From positions 248,001-312,000 of the forward strand of contig JBAZWV010000002.1 in NCBI GenBank assembly GCA_041660225.1: a stretch of 64,000 nucleotides of DNA. Reading direction: 5' to 3'. The notes under the pieces are model-generated. The model was not told where the DNA came from. It worked only from the letters and a program-made list of their open reading frames with translations, and made no database searches. The stretch comes from JBAZWV01 sp041660225 (GTDB lineage Bacteria; Patescibacteriota; Patescibacteriia; 2-12-FULL-60-25). Positions 15,969-24,252 of the stretch are shown one piece after another. Each line of letters starts with the position of its first letter. The first letter of the stretch is position 1. The position numbers and the translations under genes are program-made.

Positions 15969-17380
15969 CCGTTCGATGCGATAGAATCCGTCATGCGCAC
16001 GAGCGGAAATCGAACCGTAAACGTTGAACCTTTGCCAAGCTCGCTCTCAGCCGTAATCGTTCCCAGAAAATCATTCTCAACCAAGTTTTTGACGAGATAC
16101 AAACCGATGCCCATTCCGCGATCTCGGCTCTTGGTCGAAAAAAACGATTCAAAAATCTTTTCCGTGTTCTCCGGCGGAATTCCGACACCCTGATCACGTA
16201 CCGAAAAAACAACGATTTCATCCTCACGCGATAATGAAATGTCGATCCGTCTTCGTTCGGGAGGAACATGCGGATCGTCGCTTGCATCAAGCGCGTTGCT
16301 CAAAAGGTTCGTTACGATCTGCATGAATTTCAAAAGCGATCCCAGCGTATGAATCTCCTCCGAGGCCGATAGATTGATCTGAACCTTGGCCTGCGACGCT
16401 CGATAGGCCAACACCTGGAGGGCGGAATGAATTTCACTGTTCAACGAAAAATATTCAACAAGCCCAGGATTTTGGATTTGCTTTTTCACAGAGAAGATAA
16501 AATCTTCCATACGTTTCGTCGTCTTCATCGCAGCTTCGAGATGCATTTGGACATCCTCAAGCCCTTTTTCCGGGGATGTCTTCAATACTTCGAGATTGAG
16601 CGACAACGCGGAGAGCGGACTCATGAGATCATGAAAAAACCCACCCGCGAGGCGGCCGAATTTCGCAAGACGATTCATCTGTGACAACTTTTCAAGCTGT
16701 GCCGCTTCGAGCGCACGCGTTCGTTCCTGGACCTTGATCTCAAGCTGGTCGCGTTCAACCTTGAGCGCATCTTCAGAGGATCGAGCCCGCTTGAGCGAAC
16801 GCTGGATTTCACGACTGAACAACCACGACACGACGCCAATAGCGAGACACAATATCGCGGATACGAACGCGTCACTCATCGAATACACCTCTGCGCGCCA
16901 GTATCGCATCGTCGCGAACCCGGTTTGTAACTGAAGATGCGACAAAAAGAGCAGTAACGCGGCCACCGTAATCGTTACGGCTAAAGACGCTCGCGATCCG
17001 AGTAATACGCCCGACATGACGATCAGAAGCGCGTACGCGAGCAAACTCCACGGTAGATCCGTCCCCCATGTATACGAGGCATAGGTTGCTGCCAGGCCGA
17101 AAATGGTTATAAAAATCGATGAAGAAAGAAAAAAATGTCCCTTCCGAGAAAGCAGGAGCAACCCCGCAAACAGACACGCGATCGTGACGAGCAGCGCGAT
17201 CGGTGCTCCCTGATACGGTTCGGGATCCAATTTATTGACGAGTGCCGAAAGCGTGCTCAAACCGGTGAGCGCGATCGAGGTCAGCAGCAGGATGTTGAGA
17301 ATGTACTCGCGACGTTGAAAATCCTCGTTCGGCGAAAGAGGACGGATCAGATATGTATACAAAAAATGAATACCTTTCAT
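15965..17380 (-). CDS. Polytopic membrane histidine kinase (ComP-position)
   Basis: The 471-residue protein has about six N-terminal transmembrane helices (roughly residues 25-190), a coiled-coil linker, and a kinase core. The H-box is FFHDLMSPLSALSLNLEVL with the phospho-acceptor at about His250. The N-box is IVTNLLSNALDA, and the ATP-lid boxes are DQGVGIP and GMGIGLYLVKNLVE. The sensor has no large extracellular domain, so a lipophilic or membrane-embedded signal is likely. The ATG at 17380 is chosen over a TTG 17 codons upstream that overlaps the peptide gene. It lies between the peptide gene and the prenyl-synthase gene. Confidence 0.92.
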   Translation of the reverse strand: MKGIHFLYTYLIRPLSPNEDFQRREYILNILLLTSIALTGLSTLSALVNKLDPEPYQGAPIALLVTIACLFAGLLLLSRKGHFFLSSSIFITIFGLAATYASYTWGTDLPWSLLAYALLIVMSGVLLGSRASLAVTITVAALLLFLSHLQLQTGFATMRYWRAEVYSMSDAFVSAILCLAIGVVSWLFSREIQRSLKRARSSEDALKVERDQLEIKVQERTRALEAAQLEKLSQMNRLAKFGRLAGGFFHDLMSPLSALSLNLEVLKTSPEKGLEDVQMHLEAAMKTTKRMEDFIFSVKKQIQNPGLVEYFSLNSEIHSALQVLAYRASQAKVQINLSASEEIHTLGSLLKFMQIVTNLLSNALDASDDPHVPPERRRIDISLSREDEIVVFSVRDQGVGIPPENTEKIFESFFSTKSRDRGMGIGLYLVKNLVENDFLGTITAESELGKGSTFTVRFPLVRMTDSIASNG

Positions 17381-17418
17381 AACGCTACAGCGCAACGCAG
17401 GTATCCATTCATGTGTCC

Positions 17419-17529
17419 TTACGACTGCCAAGGGCTGCCGACAACGACGACTGACAACAGAAAAGCTCCGAGCGTGGCGCCATTGCGCGCGCTCTTATCG
17501 GAAAGCACTTTCTTGAGAAGTTTGTCCAT
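17419..17529 (-). CDS. 36-residue peptide with C-terminal Trp at position -3 (ComX-like candidate)
   Basis: The frame is ATG to TAA, 36 codons. It begins MDKLLKKVLSDKSARNGA (basic and amphipathic), continues with a hydrophobic stretch LGAFLLSVVVVG, and ends SPWQS. Trp34 is third from the C-terminus, the position of the prenylated Trp in several ComX pheromones. It sits between a response regulator and a histidine kinase, 38 nt before the latter. There is no Shine-Dalgarno sequence, and ComX precursors are usually longer (about 55 residues), so the reading is provisional. A small membrane protein that modulates the kinase is an alternative. Confidence 0.55.
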   Translation of the reverse strand: MDKLLKKVLSDKSARNGATLGAFLLSVVVVGSPWQS

Positions 17530-17567
17530 ATTGAAACAAGTGTGTGAGTTAAGGAGATGATCCTTCG

Positions 17568-17642
17568 ACCCTAGGATCTAGGGTTACAGTGTATCGTGTA
17601 ATTGTAAAATCTTCATAAAGAAAAATTAAAGCGCTTACACGA
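17568..17642 (-). promoter_or_regulatory. Regulated promoter region of the peptide-kinase-prenyl synthase operon
   Basis: A good -10 (TACAAT, 17601-17606) has no TTGACA-like -35, unlike most promoters here. TTACACGA occurs as an inverted pair at 17594-17601 and 17635-17642, flanking the -10/-35 region. A separate palindrome, ACCCTAG-GAT-CTAGGGT, lies at 17568-17584 in the leader. These are plausible response-regulator or operator sites; binding is inferred. Confidence 0.5.
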
Positions 17643-18306
17643 CATCCAGTTTATATCCTCTCCCTGGAATCGTATGGATCAACTTCGCCCGACTTCCAAT
17701 ACTCAATTTTTTACGCAAGGTCAAAATGTGCGTATCGATCGTATTCGAGAGCGGATCCAGATGCATGTCCCAGATATGCTCGATCAGCATTCCTCGCGTT
17801 ACAACAATTCCGCGATTTCGCAGCAGATACTCGAGGAGCATCATTTCTTTTCTCGTCAGCCGCACGGGCGTGCCACCCTTCGTGACCGCATGACTGCGCG
17901 TATCAAATACCAAATCATCGACGGTATACGTCTCACCCTGAATGATCTTCGGTCGTCGCAACACGCTTCGGACGCGCGCCAGCAGTTCTTGAAACGAGTA
18001 GGGTTTCGTAACGTAATCATCTGCTCCCTGGTTCAAAACCTCCACCTTGCTTGCAACTTCCGACTGCACCGTCAGCATGATGATCGGTACGGTTTTTCCA
18101 TGAGCTCGAATTTCGCGACAGACTTCCAGCCCATTTTTTCGTGGCAAATTGTAATCAAGCAAGATGATGTCGTAATCGCCGGTCCGAGCCAAAAACGATC
18201 CCCGTTCCCCATCTTCTGCAAGATCAACAGCAAAACACTCTGCTTCAAAGCAGCTTTTTAAGGCAAAACGAATATCGGTATCATCTTCGACAAGCAAAAG
18301 TCGCAT
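17635..18306 (-). CDS. OmpR/PhoB-family response regulator
   Basis: The 223-residue protein has an N-terminal receiver with the acidic pocket EDD (7-9), phospho-acceptor Asp51 (LLDYNLP), Thr79 and Lys101 (KPYSF). A C-terminal winged helix follows, with LTRKEMMLLEYLLRNRGIVVTR and the terminal TIPGRGYKLDVV. It should bind DNA as a dimer on direct or inverted repeats. It precedes the peptide gene by 105 nt on the same strand and is the natural partner of the kinase. ComA of Bacillus is a LuxR-type regulator, so this component differs from the classical system. Confidence 0.95.
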   Translation of the reverse strand: MRLLLVEDDTDIRFALKSCFEAECFAVDLAEDGERGSFLARTGDYDIILLDYNLPRKNGLEVCREIRAHGKTVPIIMLTVQSEVASKVEVLNQGADDYVTKPYSFQELLARVRSVLRRPKIIQGETYTVDDLVFDTRSHAVTKGGTPVRLTRKEMMLLEYLLRNRGIVVTRGMLIEHIWDMHLDPLSNTIDTHILTLRKKLSIGSRAKLIHTIPGRGYKLDVV

Positions 18307-18352
18307 ACGGAATCAGAAAATGCGTATTTAAAAACCGCTCTAAATCCACTTA

Positions 18353-18381
18353 AAAGTAGCCCTTGCCCGCAGGATTGTCAA
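18353..18381 (-). promoter_or_regulatory. Promoter of the response regulator gene
   Basis: -35 TTGACA (18376-18381), 17-nt spacer, -10 TACTTT (18353-18358). Confidence 0.75.
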
Positions 18382-18402
18382 AAGGTACGTACTTCCTAGG
18401 TC

Positions 18403-18431
18403 TTGAATATTTCAGAAAAAAATGCTATTCA
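18403..18431 (+). promoter_or_regulatory. Promoter of the 18.5-kb gene
   Basis: -35 TTGAAT (18403-18408), 17-nt spacer, -10 TATTCA (18426-18431). It starts about 20 bp from the divergent response-regulator promoter. Confidence 0.55.
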
Positions 18432-18458
18432 TGCTCCCAGTCCTTTGGAGGTTTACCC

Positions 18459-18797
18459 ATGAACGAAAGAGAGCTTTCGGCGGCCCAGCGAGCTCTCCGA
18501 AAACGCCTGGCCAAATGTTTCTACAGAATCGCGAAAATAGCGTTGGATAATGCCCACCTTGGCAGGGCCGAAGCCATCCTCGCTCTTGATGAAGCGATTG
18601 GTCAGCTACGCATCGAGCGCGAAGAAATCGCAAAGGAACATGCTGCGGAACGTGAATCACGCAATCCGCTGCCACCGCTCAATGCGAGTCTTCTCATCAA
18701 CAAGATCCCTCCTCCCCCACGCCTCCCGTCGGAAGCAATGAGCAACGTCTCACGCATCGATGATCCCCCGAAAAGCCGTCGCGTAAAAAAACGCTAA
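18459..18797 (+). CDS. Small helical hypothetical protein
   Basis: The 112-residue protein begins MNERELSAAQRALRKRLAK. It is mostly helical to about residue 70, then has a Pro-rich tail (NKIPPPPRLPSEA) and a basic C-terminus (KSRRVKKR). The ATG is set by GGAGG seven nt upstream. The helical part could be a tetratricopeptide-like hairpin; no family is recognised. It has its own promoter and terminator and is transcribed away from the response regulator. Confidence 0.75.
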   Translation: MNERELSAAQRALRKRLAKCFYRIAKIALDNAHLGRAEAILALDEAIGQLRIEREEIAKEHAAERESRNPLPPLNASLLINKIPPPPRLPSEAMSNVSRIDDPPKSRRVKKR

Positions 18798-18817
18798 TCC
18801 CGATAACGCATCGGGAT
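18797..18817 (+). terminator. Terminator of the 18.5-kb gene
   Basis: ATCCCGAT/ATCGGGAT stem with a 5-nt loop, followed by TTTTTT. Confidence 0.93.
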
Positions 18818-18841
18818 TTTTTTATACAAAAAGCACCCGAG

Positions 18842-19339
18842 CTAGGGTGCGAGATCGAAACCGTGTCCGATGTTGCGTCGGATCATCCGTCGTACACCGC
18901 GCGAAAGCGTCTTACGCGGTGGACGCACCGAGCGATAGTAACTCTCGATGAATACTCCGCTGATGGTCCAGTCACCTGGCGCACATTCTGAACGGTCCCG
19001 CAGACGGTCCGTCTCTTCTTCAAACAAGAGAAGAAGTTTTTCGTTCGCTCGCCCGTCGACGCGCATGCGGTGATGACGAAGACGACGGAGCGCAAGATCA
19101 GACAGAATCTTGGGATGGTTGTCGACGATGAGATCTGAAAAGAACTTCGACAGCGGTGGAAAAAATACTTCCGCAAATGAAGGACCTTCACCGTTTCGTT
19201 CTTCATCGCGCGAGATGAGCGCGAAGACTTCCGCAAGATGCCGGTCGTGGGTGTACCCGAACAATCGTCGGACGAGGCTCGGCGTTTGCACGATCAGAGG
19301 GTCGCGCTTCGCAACAGGATGTAAAGAACCAGACTCCAT
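18842..19339 (-). CDS. Hypothetical protein
   Basis: The 165-residue protein starts MESGSLHPVAKRDPLIVQTP. It is largely helical and charged, with RRLRHHRMRVDGRANEKLLLLFEEETDRL in two shorter stretches, and a basic C-terminus (PRKTLSRGVRRMIRRNIGHG). No signal peptide, membrane helix or known motif was seen. GAGGAGGAG lies six nt before the ATG. It lies downstream of tRNA-Leu, beyond that tRNA's terminator. Confidence 0.72.
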   Translation of the reverse strand: MESGSLHPVAKRDPLIVQTPSLVRRLFGYTHDRHLAEVFALISRDEERNGEGPSFAEVFFPPLSKFFSDLIVDNHPKILSDLALRRLRHHRMRVDGRANEKLLLLFEEETDRLRDRSECAPGDWTISGVFIESYYRSVRPPRKTLSRGVRRMIRRNIGHGFDLAP

Positions 19340-19387
19340 GATTTCTCCTCCTCGCAAAAAGACTAACATGCCCCCGCTGATAACAAA

Positions 19388-19407
19388 ACACCCCGTAAAA
19401 GGGGTGT
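19388..19407 (-). terminator. Terminator of tRNA-Leu
   Basis: ACACCCC/GGGGTGT stem with a 6-nt loop, followed on the minus strand by TTTTGTT. Confidence 0.9.
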
Positions 19408-19414
19408 CTCGTCA

Positions 19415-19501
19415 TGGTGCTCAGGAGAGGACTCGAACCTCCACGGGATTGCTCCCGCTACCACCTCAAGGTAGTGCGTATACCAATTCCGCCACCTGAG
19501 C
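19415..19501 (-). tRNA. tRNA-Leu (anticodon GAG)
   Basis: Class II tRNA with GCTCAGG/CCTGAGC acceptor stem, anticodon loop TTGAGGT (GAG), a long variable arm and T-loop TTCGAGT. The 3' CCA is encoded. Confidence 0.96.
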
Positions 19502-19510
19502 GCGCATCGG

Positions 19511-19539
19511 AAGGTATCATTTCTTCCGTATCCTGACAA
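19511..19539 (-). promoter_or_regulatory. Promoter of tRNA-Leu
   Basis: -35 TTGTCA (19534-19539), 17-nt spacer, -10 TACCTT (19511-19516). Confidence 0.72.
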
Positions 19540-19542
19540 GAC

Positions 19543-20319
19543 CTAGCGTTCGATCGATCGCCTCCCGCGCCCCGTAATGAGCCTGAGCTTTGCCGGCACC
19601 ACCGACACATGAAAGGAGAAACCGCTCACGGCATGATTATCCGCGTGCGCTTCGATAGGGTCCTTGGATTGGATCTGCCCGTGTTGCAGTAGCACTCGTG
19701 TTTCAGGACTCGTCGTACTCCGTTTCCAAAACACGGCCTTCCCTTCGGTCGAACGGGGTGTCACGACCGCCTCAAGCCATCCGTCTTTGGCATCAGCGGC
19801 AACCAAGTCGTTCCCGACGCGACCACCAAGATTGCGCACGGAGAGCGCTCCCCCATCAAGCGGTGAGATCGTGTACTTCCCCTCGATCGAGAGCGATGCG
19901 ACCGTCGCGGGAAGCGAAACTTCCGTCAAAAAATACCGATCATCGAGCTTCCCCATGTCGAGCGTTTCGATGCGACGCGCAGCAAGCACATCACATGCCC
20001 CTGCACCCATCGGAATCCCAAGAAGTTTACCGACGGCGGACGGGCCGACGAGCGGAACGTATCCGACCGTGATATTCAAATCCGGCAAAAACCACATTGT
20101 CTTGTCGAGCGTGCCGTCGTTGCCTACGACCACGACCGTCGTGGCACCTTTCGCAACCATGCCTTGCACGAGATCCTTTGCGCTCCGAAACAACGACATC
20201 CGGCCGATGTGGCCGGACATGTCGAAGGTACTGAGTTTCGTCTCCAAGGCCGCGACGTCGCGCTCGAACCGTCGGTCTGCCAAAAAATCGTCGTAGACGT
20301 AGGCGTAGCTCGGATTCAT
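19543..20319 (-). CDS. Diacylglycerol-kinase-like lipid kinase
   Basis: The 258-residue protein resembles the DagK catalytic family: an N-terminal region leading to TTVVVVGNDGTLDKTMWFL, where GNDGT replaces the nucleotide-binding GGDGT, then VGYVPLVGPSAVGKLLGIP. A beta-rich C-terminal domain (SIEGKYTISPLDGGALSV...AVFWKRSTTSPETRV) fits the YegS-like substrate domain. Such enzymes phosphorylate diacylglycerol or related lipids. The Asn for Gly change in the signature could affect activity. It follows bactofilin by 27 nt; the ATG at 20319 is preferred to a TTG. Confidence 0.75.
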   Translation of the reverse strand: MNPSYAYVYDDFLADRRFERDVAALETKLSTFDMSGHIGRMSLFRSAKDLVQGMVAKGATTVVVVGNDGTLDKTMWFLPDLNITVGYVPLVGPSAVGKLLGIPMGAGACDVLAARRIETLDMGKLDDRYFLTEVSLPATVASLSIEGKYTISPLDGGALSVRNLGGRVGNDLVAADAKDGWLEAVVTPRSTEGKAVFWKRSTTSPETRVLLQHGQIQSKDPIEAHADNHAVSGFSFHVSVVPAKLRLITGRGRRSIER

Positions 20320-20346
20320 ACGGCTTACTCGCCGCAACAAGCAGGA

Positions 20347-20793
20347 TTATGCTTGCGGCGTCGGTTTGGATTCCGCGTTGCTCTTGGGCGGTTTGGAGAC
20401 AGGCTTCGCTCCAATCATGACTTTGCCGTTCAATACGGCACCCGATTCGACCGTGGCCGTTTCGCAGACAACGTCACCCGTGATTTTCGCCGTCGCGGTG
20501 ATATCAAGATGATTCGCGACCGTGAGGTTGCCTTCGATCGTTCCGGCCACGGTTGCCTGATCAGCCGTCACATCGGCCTTCAGCATCGCCTGCGATCCCA
20601 CGGACAACCGGCCCGTGATCTTCACGGCGCCATGAACCTCACCTTCAATCGAAACGTCTCCTTGGCTCGAAAAATCGCCCTCCACGCGGACGCCATGGGC
20701 GATGAGCGTCGCCGCTCCCGACCCCCCGCCGAATGATGCACGTTGTTCGTTCATATCAGATCCTTCTTGCCGCTTTGGGCTGAACAATGACAT
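20347..20793 (-). CDS. Bactofilin
   Basis: The 148-residue protein has the central beta-helix typical of bactofilins, with repeated short strands and turns: GVRVEGDFSSQGDVSIEGEVHG, then GRLSVGSQAMLKADVTADQATVAG. The disordered C-terminus (KPVSKPPKSNAESKPTPQA) is usual. Bactofilins polymerise without nucleotides into filaments that act in cell shape or as scaffolds. An alternative ATG at 20754 has the better ribosome site (AAGGA); MSLFSPKRQ at the longer start looks like the short membrane-targeting tip of the family. Confidence 0.93.
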   Translation of the reverse strand: MSLFSPKRQEGSDMNEQRASFGGGSGAATLIAHGVRVEGDFSSQGDVSIEGEVHGAVKITGRLSVGSQAMLKADVTADQATVAGTIEGNLTVANHLDITATAKITGDVVCETATVESGAVLNGKVMIGAKPVSKPPKSNAESKPTPQA

Positions 20794-20808
20794 AGGTGAA
20801 ACATGCGG

Positions 20809-20838
20809 AGCTTACCTACGATGTGATGAGGTGGTCAA
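20809..20838 (-). promoter_or_regulatory. Promoter of the bactofilin gene
   Basis: -35 TTGACC (20833-20838), 18-nt spacer, -10 TAAGCT (20809-20814). The -35 overlaps the stop codon of the upstream histidine kinase gene. Confidence 0.5.
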
Positions 20839-22409
20839 CTCCGGAGCGGTAACTCGACACGGAACACCGAACCTTTTCCAAGTCCCGCGCTCCCCGCCGA
20901 AATCGTCCCACCCATTTCATCAACCAATTTTTTGCACACATAGAGACCGAGTCCGGCGCCATCTTTCGCGATGCGCTTTCCTTCTTCACCGCGGGAAAAC
21001 TTTTTGAAGAGACGTGAAAGATCTTCACGACTGAGTCCCGCGCCGGTATCCGAAACGGTCACAAGAAGTTTTCGATCATAGATCGCCGCGTCGAGCATGA
21101 TCGTTCCCTTTTCCGTATACTTCACCGCGTTATCAAGCAGATTGAACATGACGTTGCGGAACGCTTCACGATCAAGCTTGAGACGCTGCGGTAACTTCCG
21201 AAAGTTCGTCGTAATCGTCACGCCCTTCGCGCGCGCACTCAGATCCAAACTTCCGGCGAGATCACGCAGCTCGGCCGCCGCATCCACGTCCGAAATCATC
21301 GTTTGAAACACTCCCGCTTCAACCCGTGCGGCGTTCAACGATGTTTCCGCGAGAGACAACAAATGATCCGCGCTGGTCCGCATGTGCTCCATCACCTTCT
21401 TGGCATTGGCCGTCATCGGACCGTAATCCCCTCGGCTGAACATCTCGGCGGCAAACCGGATGCCGCCAAGCGGACCGCGTAGTTGGTGCGCCACGGAGGC
21501 CACGAAATCACGTCGCGCGATATCGAGTTCTTCCAGTTCGCAATTGATCCGTTCGAGTTCCTTGCGCCGACGGGATTCGCCGCGCACGACACGGATCGCA
21601 CGAGCGCCAAAGAGACCGATCAACATCGCGCCGACAAGCGCGATTGCGCCTTCTGTGAATGTGGTGGCGCGAAGAATCATCACAATAGACCCGGCCGCGA
21701 GCACGATGAACAATGCTTCAAGCGCAGCGAAATCGATATCAAGAAATTTGACGCGGATGAGCGCTGCCGAACTCATCACGAAAAAAGCGACAGAAAGAAC
21801 CGTCATAATCACGAGCGCCGGGACAGGCGTCGTCACGAATTGCGAGGATGCGGCAACGATATACGCGACGAGCAACAAGAGCGCGTATGCAGCACGACGA
21901 CGGTCGAGAATCGACGTCGCGCGATCATGGAGCGTCGGATACATGAGCGCGGCGATCACGAACAGCGCGATGATGTTCACAATGAGACCGACGAAGGCGC
22001 CGACATCGAGAAGTTCGACCCCCAGTTGCAACTGATGGAAAACGGACCGAAGCAAAAACGCGGTATCGAGAAGGGCGAAATGTAAAAAACCGAGACCGTA
22101 CATCGACCACCCCGCCGCACCGAGCGGACGGCGCGTGAGCGTTGTCGTGAGATGGATGGCGATCGCCGGTGCAAGCGCGACGCTGAGATAAAACAGCATG
22201 CGCCAAATAATCACTTGGAGCGGGAGTGCCGTCGTTTCGAGATCGCGGAACCAATCAACGGACGTCCAAAGCGCGAGGGTAAATGAAAGAAGTGCGAACA
22301 ACACGTTGCCGCGCGACCATTTATTGGACCACCATGCGACGAACCCAAGTCCGAACACCGCGATCGCGGCGCTTACGGTGAGTGCAAGCTCGAAGGGTAA
22401 GATGGTCAT
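20835..22409 (-). CDS. Membrane histidine kinase with multi-helix sensor
   Basis: The 524-residue protein has about eight N-terminal transmembrane helices of the 7TM-histidine-kinase type, then a short linker and a kinase core. The H-box is SVAHQLRGPLGGIRFAAEMF, the N-box MFNLLDNAVKYTE, and the G-boxes DTGAGLS and GAGLGLYVCKKLV. Its ATG overlaps the argS stop (TAATG), so it is the last gene of the valS-tyrS-argS operon. No response regulator lies beside it. Coupling to tRNA-synthetase expression is unusual and may only reflect genome compaction. Confidence 0.93.
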   Translation of the reverse strand: MTILPFELALTVSAAIAVFGLGFVAWWSNKWSRGNVLFALLSFTLALWTSVDWFRDLETTALPLQVIIWRMLFYLSVALAPAIAIHLTTTLTRRPLGAAGWSMYGLGFLHFALLDTAFLLRSVFHQLQLGVELLDVGAFVGLIVNIIALFVIAALMYPTLHDRATSILDRRRAAYALLLLVAYIVAASSQFVTTPVPALVIMTVLSVAFFVMSSAALIRVKFLDIDFAALEALFIVLAAGSIVMILRATTFTEGAIALVGAMLIGLFGARAIRVVRGESRRRKELERINCELEELDIARRDFVASVAHQLRGPLGGIRFAAEMFSRGDYGPMTANAKKVMEHMRTSADHLLSLAETSLNAARVEAGVFQTMISDVDAAAELRDLAGSLDLSARAKGVTITTNFRKLPQRLKLDREAFRNVMFNLLDNAVKYTEKGTIMLDAAIYDRKLLVTVSDTGAGLSREDLSRLFKKFSRGEEGKRIAKDGAGLGLYVCKKLVDEMGGTISAGSAGLGKGSVFRVELPLRS

Positions 22410-24250
22410 TACATTTCTTCAGGAACCGGAATGCCGAGGAACGAGAGACCGCGTTCGAGAACGGTACGCGACGCAGCGACAAGACGGAGACGCGCGGCTT
22501 TTTGCTCCGGCGCGGACTCAAGCACTTTCACATCGCGATAAAACTCATTCGATCGCGTTGCCATGTCCAAACACCATTGTGCCACAAATGCGGGTCGGAG
22601 TTCTGCAGCGGCGCGACGAACGACTCCAGGGAAAGCCGCGATCGTAAGCGCCAAACGTTTTTCTGATGGCTCCGTGAGCGCTGTGAGCGTTGTCTTACCG
22701 CCGCTAAATGGATTCCCTACCGCTTTCCGTAAAATCGATCCAAGACGCGTCGCGGCATATTGCACGTACGGACCTGTGGCGCCATCGAAGGCGAGTGCCT
22801 GCTGCACATCAAAGACGTATATCTTGTCGCTATCCTGCCGCAGCATTCCAAATTTGATCCCGCCCATCGTGAGACACCACGCGGTGTGCGCGACTTTCCC
22901 GTCCGTCCAATCCGCATGACGCTCCTGGGTCGTCTTCGTCGCATAGGCGAGAACCTCATCACGAAAATCCTGAAGCGTGACAATGTTTCCTTCGCGGCTC
23001 GACATCGCCCCGGATTTTAATGTCACGAATTCATAACCCACGAACTCCATGGATTGCGTGAGCCCCATGAGCTTGAGCGTGGCGAACAATTGCTTGAAAT
23101 ACAACGACTGACGATTGTCGACCAACATCAAACTGCGATCGAGCTTGGGATATTCCTTGAGCTTCAACTTCGCAAGCGCAAGATCCTTCGTCGCATACAA
23201 CGATGTACCGTCCGACTTGCGGATCAAAAAGACACCGAGCTTCTGTTCTTCCAAATCAACAATGATCGCGCCCTGACTTTCGCGCGCAATCCCCTTCTTG
23301 ATCAACTCATCGACGATCTTCTGCCCTTCGTTCACGACTTCGCTCTCCAAATACTTCCGATCGATAGCGACGCCAAGCTCCTGAAAAATACGATCGATCT
23401 CGACGAGCGACCAGCGTCGCGTCTCTTGCCACAGCGTGCTCCATGCCTTGTCTCCGGCTTCGAGCTTCTTCTGCACTTCGGACACTTCCGTCTTCCAGTC
23501 CGGATTCTCTTCTAAGACCTTTGACGCTTCGGCGTACAATGCGCCCAGATATTTTCCGGTCTTGTCTTCTTTTGATACCGCCTTCAGCATGTCCGCAACC
23601 GCATTTTCCGTAAGATTCTTCAACGTCTCTTCAGCCAACACATCCGGCGAGACCGGCGCGACGACCGGATCTTTCTTCTTCTTTTTCGGCGCTGCGACCT
23701 TCGCGTGCGATGCTCCCTTACGAACAAACAACCACAAACACTTCGCGACGTGCGCGCCGACATCTCCATGATAACTCGCCGTCACCGTATCCCAACTCGC
23801 ACTCTTCAAAATGAGCGCGAGCGAAGAACCAAGAATCAAATTCCGAAAATGTCCGACATGGATTTCTTTATGCGTGTTCGGTTGCGCGTATTCGAGCATC
23901 ACGTGCTTCCCCGTACCATCTTCCACTGCACCAAAATTCTCCATCGCTTCCACGTCCTTCACCACGCGATCAATGAGATCCCCCGTTTGAAGCGTGATAT
24001 TCACATACGGACCCGCCGCCGTTGCCGACGCGATGCTGTGATCGCCTGTACCAACTGCCGCCGCAATTTCTTTCGCGATATCCGCTGGACTTTTGCCTTT
24101 CGCTTTCGCCAACTTGAAACATCCAAACGCAAGATCACCGAGCTTATCGTCCGGTGGCGTCACAAGATCACGAACATCAATCTCCACCTTCGCCGCGTCG
24201 GAGAGGACGTGCGCAACATTCTTCAAAATAGCATCCCAGGAATACGACAT
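22409..24250 (-). CDS. argS: Arginyl-tRNA synthetase
   Basis: This 613-residue class I synthetase charges tRNA-Arg. Evidence includes the N-terminal Add1 domain, the HIGH region in EIHVGHFRNLILG, and the ALAFDGATGPYVQYAATRLGSILRKA segment of the anticodon-binding domain. The KMSKS loop is replaced by LKSGAMSSREGNIVTL. The insert with KKKKKDP near residue 200 is lineage-specific. It follows tyrS by two nt. Confidence 0.97.
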   Translation of the reverse strand: MSYSWDAILKNVAHVLSDAAKVEIDVRDLVTPPDDKLGDLAFGCFKLAKAKGKSPADIAKEIAAAVGTGDHSIASATAAGPYVNITLQTGDLIDRVVKDVEAMENFGAVEDGTGKHVMLEYAQPNTHKEIHVGHFRNLILGSSLALILKSASWDTVTASYHGDVGAHVAKCLWLFVRKGASHAKVAAPKKKKKDPVVAPVSPDVLAEETLKNLTENAVADMLKAVSKEDKTGKYLGALYAEASKVLEENPDWKTEVSEVQKKLEAGDKAWSTLWQETRRWSLVEIDRIFQELGVAIDRKYLESEVVNEGQKIVDELIKKGIARESQGAIIVDLEEQKLGVFLIRKSDGTSLYATKDLALAKLKLKEYPKLDRSLMLVDNRQSLYFKQLFATLKLMGLTQSMEFVGYEFVTLKSGAMSSREGNIVTLQDFRDEVLAYATKTTQERHADWTDGKVAHTAWCLTMGGIKFGMLRQDSDKIYVFDVQQALAFDGATGPYVQYAATRLGSILRKAVGNPFSGGKTTLTALTEPSEKRLALTIAAFPGVVRRAAAELRPAFVAQWCLDMATRSNEFYRDVKVLESAPEQKAARLRLVAASRTVLERGLSFLGIPVPEEM

Positions 24251-24252
24251 GG

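Noticed and set aside
14106..18306. Plain terpenoid biosynthesis locus
   Set aside because: Not excluded, but no isoprenoid pathway genes are present, while the enzyme gene is translationally coupled to a sensor kinase next to a Trp-ended peptide; signalling fits the context better.
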